From contig JALXDW010000138.1 of the NCBI GenBank assembly GCA_027070385.1, positions 1 through 7,343 of the forward strand: a DNA stretch of 7,343 bases, written 5' to 3'. Within the stretch, counting starts at the first letter, position 1. Every line of letters begins with the position of its first letter. The position numbers and the translations under genes are program-made. This DNA is from Chromatiales bacterium (GTDB lineage Bacteria; Pseudomonadota; Gammaproteobacteria; UBA6429; Thiohalophilaceae). Positions 4,896 to 7,343 of this stretch are shown in pieces. The notes under the pieces are model-generated. The model did no database searches, was not told the DNA's origin, and worked only from the letters and a program-made list of their open reading frames with translations.

Positions 4896-7343
4896 CTTGT
4901 TTGCCAGACTCATCAGTCAGTTGCCGCTCAATATCTTCTGCCGACTTTGGCTTGCTCATATAATATCCTTGTGCCACATCGCAATCAAACTGTTGTAATA
5001 ACTCCCATGCTGTTTCAGTTTCTACACCTTCAGCAACCACACGTAAGTTCAAATTGTGAGCCAATTCAATCGTCGAACGCACAATAGCCTCATCGCTTTT
5101 ATCTTCATGTAATCCTAGAACAAATGATTTATCAATTTTCAGCTCATGAATGGGTAACTGTTTGAGGTAAGCCATTGAAGAATAGCCCGTACCAAAGTCA
5201 TCAACGGCCAGTTTAACCCCCATTTGACGCAGTTCTGACAAAATATCAACAGCCTGCAATGGATTTTCCATCATTGCACCTTCTGTGATTTCAAGCGTCA
5301 GTTTCTCATATGGGAAATTGAATTTTTCCAGAATTTGGCGAATATGGCTCACAAACAATGGTTCTCTAAAACTGTAAACTGAAATGTTCACAGCAACATA
5401 TAAATCTGCATTTAATTTATGCCATTGCATTAGCCGGGAAATAGACTGTTCCAATACCCGATAGGTTAACTCATTGATAATGCCTGTCTGTTCCGCCAAG
5501 GAAATAAATGTATCAGGGGGTATGGTTCCCAATTCAGGATGAAACCAGCGACTTAAAGCTTCAACGCCGACTATTTTATTTTTCTTTATATTAATAACAG
5601 GCTGATAATAAACATCCAGCAGATTGTTATCAAGTGCATCACGTAATGCATTCGTCAGAGACAAGCGTGAAAGACTGTTCTCATCATCATCCGCCCTGTA
5701 AACTTCGAAACCGGTTTTATTTCGCTTTGCAACATACATTGCAATGTCAGCCAGACGTAACAAGTCCTGTACGCTGGCACAGTGCTGAGGGTAAACGGCA
5801 ATACCGATACTTGCTGTAATATATAATTCTATTCCTTCAATCAGTACAACATCTTTTAATGCCGCAAGTATCTTTTCTGCAATCTTTTTCGCCTGTTGCC
5901 CGTCAGTATGCGGTAACAGAATAGCAAACTCATCACCGCCAAATCGTGCAACAGTATCAACATCTCGCAGTACTCGAGTGAGTCGTTCACCTAAAATTAT
6001 CAGTAACTGATCACCGACACTATGACCTAATGTATCATTTACTTCTTTAAAGCGATCCAAATCCAGCATCAACAGACATAACTGCTGAGATTCTCTTTTA
6101 GCTGTATTAATATCATGTTCCATTCTATCCAGCAGCAAGGTGCGATTAGGCAGAGCCGTAAGTGCATCATGCAATGCACGGTGTTCAAGTTCCGACTGTC
6201 GCAGATGTACTTGTCTGCTCATTTCACTGAAAGCACTGACTAAATCATAAGCTTCCTGTGATTTAACCAGTGGAATAATCTCCCCTTTTTTGCCCAAAGC
6301 TTCCGATTTCAATGCAGAAACTACCTGGGTGATGGGTTTGAATATAAAACTATCCAGAGATAATATTATGATAACGACAAAGATGATTCCCAAAATAGCA
6401 ATGATCCATAATAAATTATTCTGTGCTTTCCCCAGTTTTTTAAAGCTAATAAAGTCTTCCTCTGCTGAAACACTGGCTGTTTTTTCCAAGTCTGAAAGTA
6501 AAATTACAATGCCATCAAGCGTGGGAGTGATTTTATTTTTCATAATCAGCGCATCCAGTCGCCAGTTATCCGAGTGATGTATCACCTTGATTCGGGTAAA
6601 ACCTTCAAACCATAATTCAGAAGCGGCTTTCATCTCCTTAACGGCATAAGTACTCTCAAAACCTAACCGTCCTTGCTCGGCCAAAGTAGTCAGTGCCGTT
6701 AAACTTTTATTTAACTCCTTATAACGAATGACTAAATCTTCTTCCTGCCTTGTCAGTAAATGTTGATCAAAAAAACCTGTACGGTTTGCAAGGTATATAC
6801 GAAAGTTAGATAGCATTTTCCCCCATAAATAGCGTGTATTTATAAATGTCTCATAAACATCGGGAGCCGTTTTAATGGTCTCGTCCTGTTGCATTTCATA
6901 CTTTACAATCCCCATTAAACTGTTCATTTTTACCCGGTTAGGCCGCATGTATTCAGCAGCAACAGCAAGCGACGGATATAATCTGGCGCTATCTAAACGA
7001 ATTGAAAATAAATGCTGAATTTCATTGTGGAGGGTTGCTAACTTAACCTTTAATAGTGCCGCTTTTTCTGCCACCAACGTATCCCGAGAAAAGGGTTTGT
7101 CTTGTAACTGTTGGCTGGTATTAATTGTATTTTGTATAAGTAACTGGACTTTTTTCTTGTATTCAATTTTTTCAGGGGTTAACAGGAAATTATTAAGCCC
7201 CTGATAGGCCGCAAGCAGATCGGCACGAATATGGCTAAGCACCGTTAACAGAACAGTTCTGTTCTGTGCGTTAGTTATTGCCTTTTCATTCGTTTCATTT
7301 AATTTGGAATAAGCGAAAGCTAAAATCAATAATACAACAACAC
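4888..7343 (-). CDS. Membrane GGDEF-EAL cyclic di-GMP protein (5' end beyond window)
   Basis: This is a bifunctional cyclic di-GMP synthase/phosphodiesterase candidate in the inner membrane. The frame stays open to the right edge, where Val-Val-Val-Leu precedes the TTG at 7329. That stretch looks like the end of a first membrane helix, so the true start lies outside and the TTG is not the start. Numbering from the TTG, residues about 8-305 form a helical periplasmic sensor region I cannot assign to a named family. A second membrane helix spans about 306-326 and a HAMP-like linker about 327-375. The GGDEF domain (about 380-545) has intact GGDEF at 464-468 and an RDVD inhibitory site at 455-458, five residues upstream. 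The EAL domain (about 560-805) has EAL at 590-592, NIS (648-650), EITE (680-683), DDFGTGYSS (710-718), K731 and AEGVE (766-770). Both catalytic domains look intact; which activity dominates cannot be told. Its stop overlaps the yceF end by 8 bp. Confidence 0.93.
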   Translation of the reverse strand, partial: VVVLLILAFAYSKLNETNEKAITNAQNRTVLLTVLSHIRADLLAAYQGLNNFLLTPEKIEYKKKVQLLIQNTINTSQQLQDKPFSRDTLVAEKAALLKVKLATLHNEIQHLFSIRLDSARLYPSLAVAAEYMRPNRVKMNSLMGIVKYEMQQDETIKTAPDVYETFINTRYLWGKMLSNFRIYLANRTGFFDQHLLTRQEEDLVIRYKELNKSLTALTTLAEQGRLGFESTYAVKEMKAASELWFEGFTRIKVIHHSDNWRLDALIMKNKITPTLDGIVILLSDLEKTASVSAEEDFISFKKLGKAQNNLLWIIAILGIIFVVIIILSLDSFIFKPITQVVSALKSEALGKKGEIIPLVKSQEAYDLVSAFSEMSRQVHLRQSELEHRALHDALTALPNRTLLLDRMEHDINTAKRESQQLCLLMLDLDRFKEVNDTLGHSVGDQLLIILGERLTRVLRDVDTVARFGGDEFAILLPHTDGQQAKKIAEKILAALKDVVLIEGIELYITASIGIAVYPQHCASVQDLLRLADIAMYVAKRNKTGFEVYRADDDENSLSRLSLTNALRDALDNNLLDVYYQPVINIKKNKIVGVEALSRWFHPELGTIPPDTFISLAEQTGIINELTYRVLEQSISRLMQWHKLNADLYVAVNISVYSFREPLFVSHIRQILEKFNFPYEKLTLEITEGAMMENPLQAVDILSELRQMGVKLAVDDFGTGYSSMAYLKQLPIHELKIDKSFVLGLHEDKSDEAIVRSTIELAHNLNLRVVAEGVETETAWELLQQFDCDVAQGYYMSKPKSAEDIERQLTDESGKQVK

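Noticed and set aside
7327..7329. TTG at 7329 as the true start of the GGDEF-EAL gene
   Set aside because: The frame is open to the window edge with hydrophobic codons (Val-Val-Val-Leu) that extend the membrane helix, so the gene is cut by the window rather than starting here.
1..7343. A new defence, mobile or biosynthetic system
   Set aside because: All five coding regions belong to known families with intact motifs, and no IS ends, integrase, CRISPR-like repeats or uncharacterised gene cluster could be seen on either strand.

Overview
The window comes from a moderately AT-rich, non-enterobacterial gammaproteobacterium. The evidence is a C-minus L32 very close to the E. coli protein, a YceD and a Maf of the E. 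coli YceF type, and a two-subunit pyruvate carboxylase of the kind found in Pseudomonas and relatives. A genus cannot be assigned from the sequence alone. Every protein falls in a recognisable family. I found no phage, IS element, CRISPR array, tRNA or rRNA, and no convincing new multi-gene system. The interest lies in gene order, in the 5' ends of the genes and in small structures.

Layout. (1) Positions 65-835, minus strand: yceD then rpmF, the head of the widespread yceD-rpmF-plsX-fab block. plsX would be expected just beyond the left edge but is not in the window. (2) Positions 836-1016: a divergent intergenic region of 181 bp. It holds a near-consensus sigma70 promoter for yceD (TTGACA, 17 bp, TAAAAT) almost touching the yceD ATG, a perfect 12-bp hairpin, and a -10-like box six bases before the pycA ATG. 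(3) Positions 1017-4895, plus strand: pycA (biotin carboxylase subunit), pycB (carboxyltransferase plus biotin carrier subunit) and yceF/maf, with gaps of 42 and 27 bp, probably one operon. (4) Positions 4888-7343, minus strand: a large membrane-bound GGDEF-EAL protein cut by the right edge, whose 3' end overlaps that of yceF by 8 bp.

How the genes fit together. PycA and PycB together would carboxylate pyruvate to oxaloacetate, the anaplerotic reaction that refills the TCA cycle. YceD and L32 serve large ribosomal subunit formation, and the block they head continues into phospholipid and fatty acid synthesis in other genomes. YceF is a nucleotide house-cleaning pyrophosphatase. In E. coli yceF sits directly next to and divergent from yceD. 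Here the pyc pair lies between them, so yceF has become the last gene of the pyc operon. The GGDEF-EAL protein makes and/or breaks cyclic di-GMP in response to a periplasmic input and has no evident functional link to the pyc operon.
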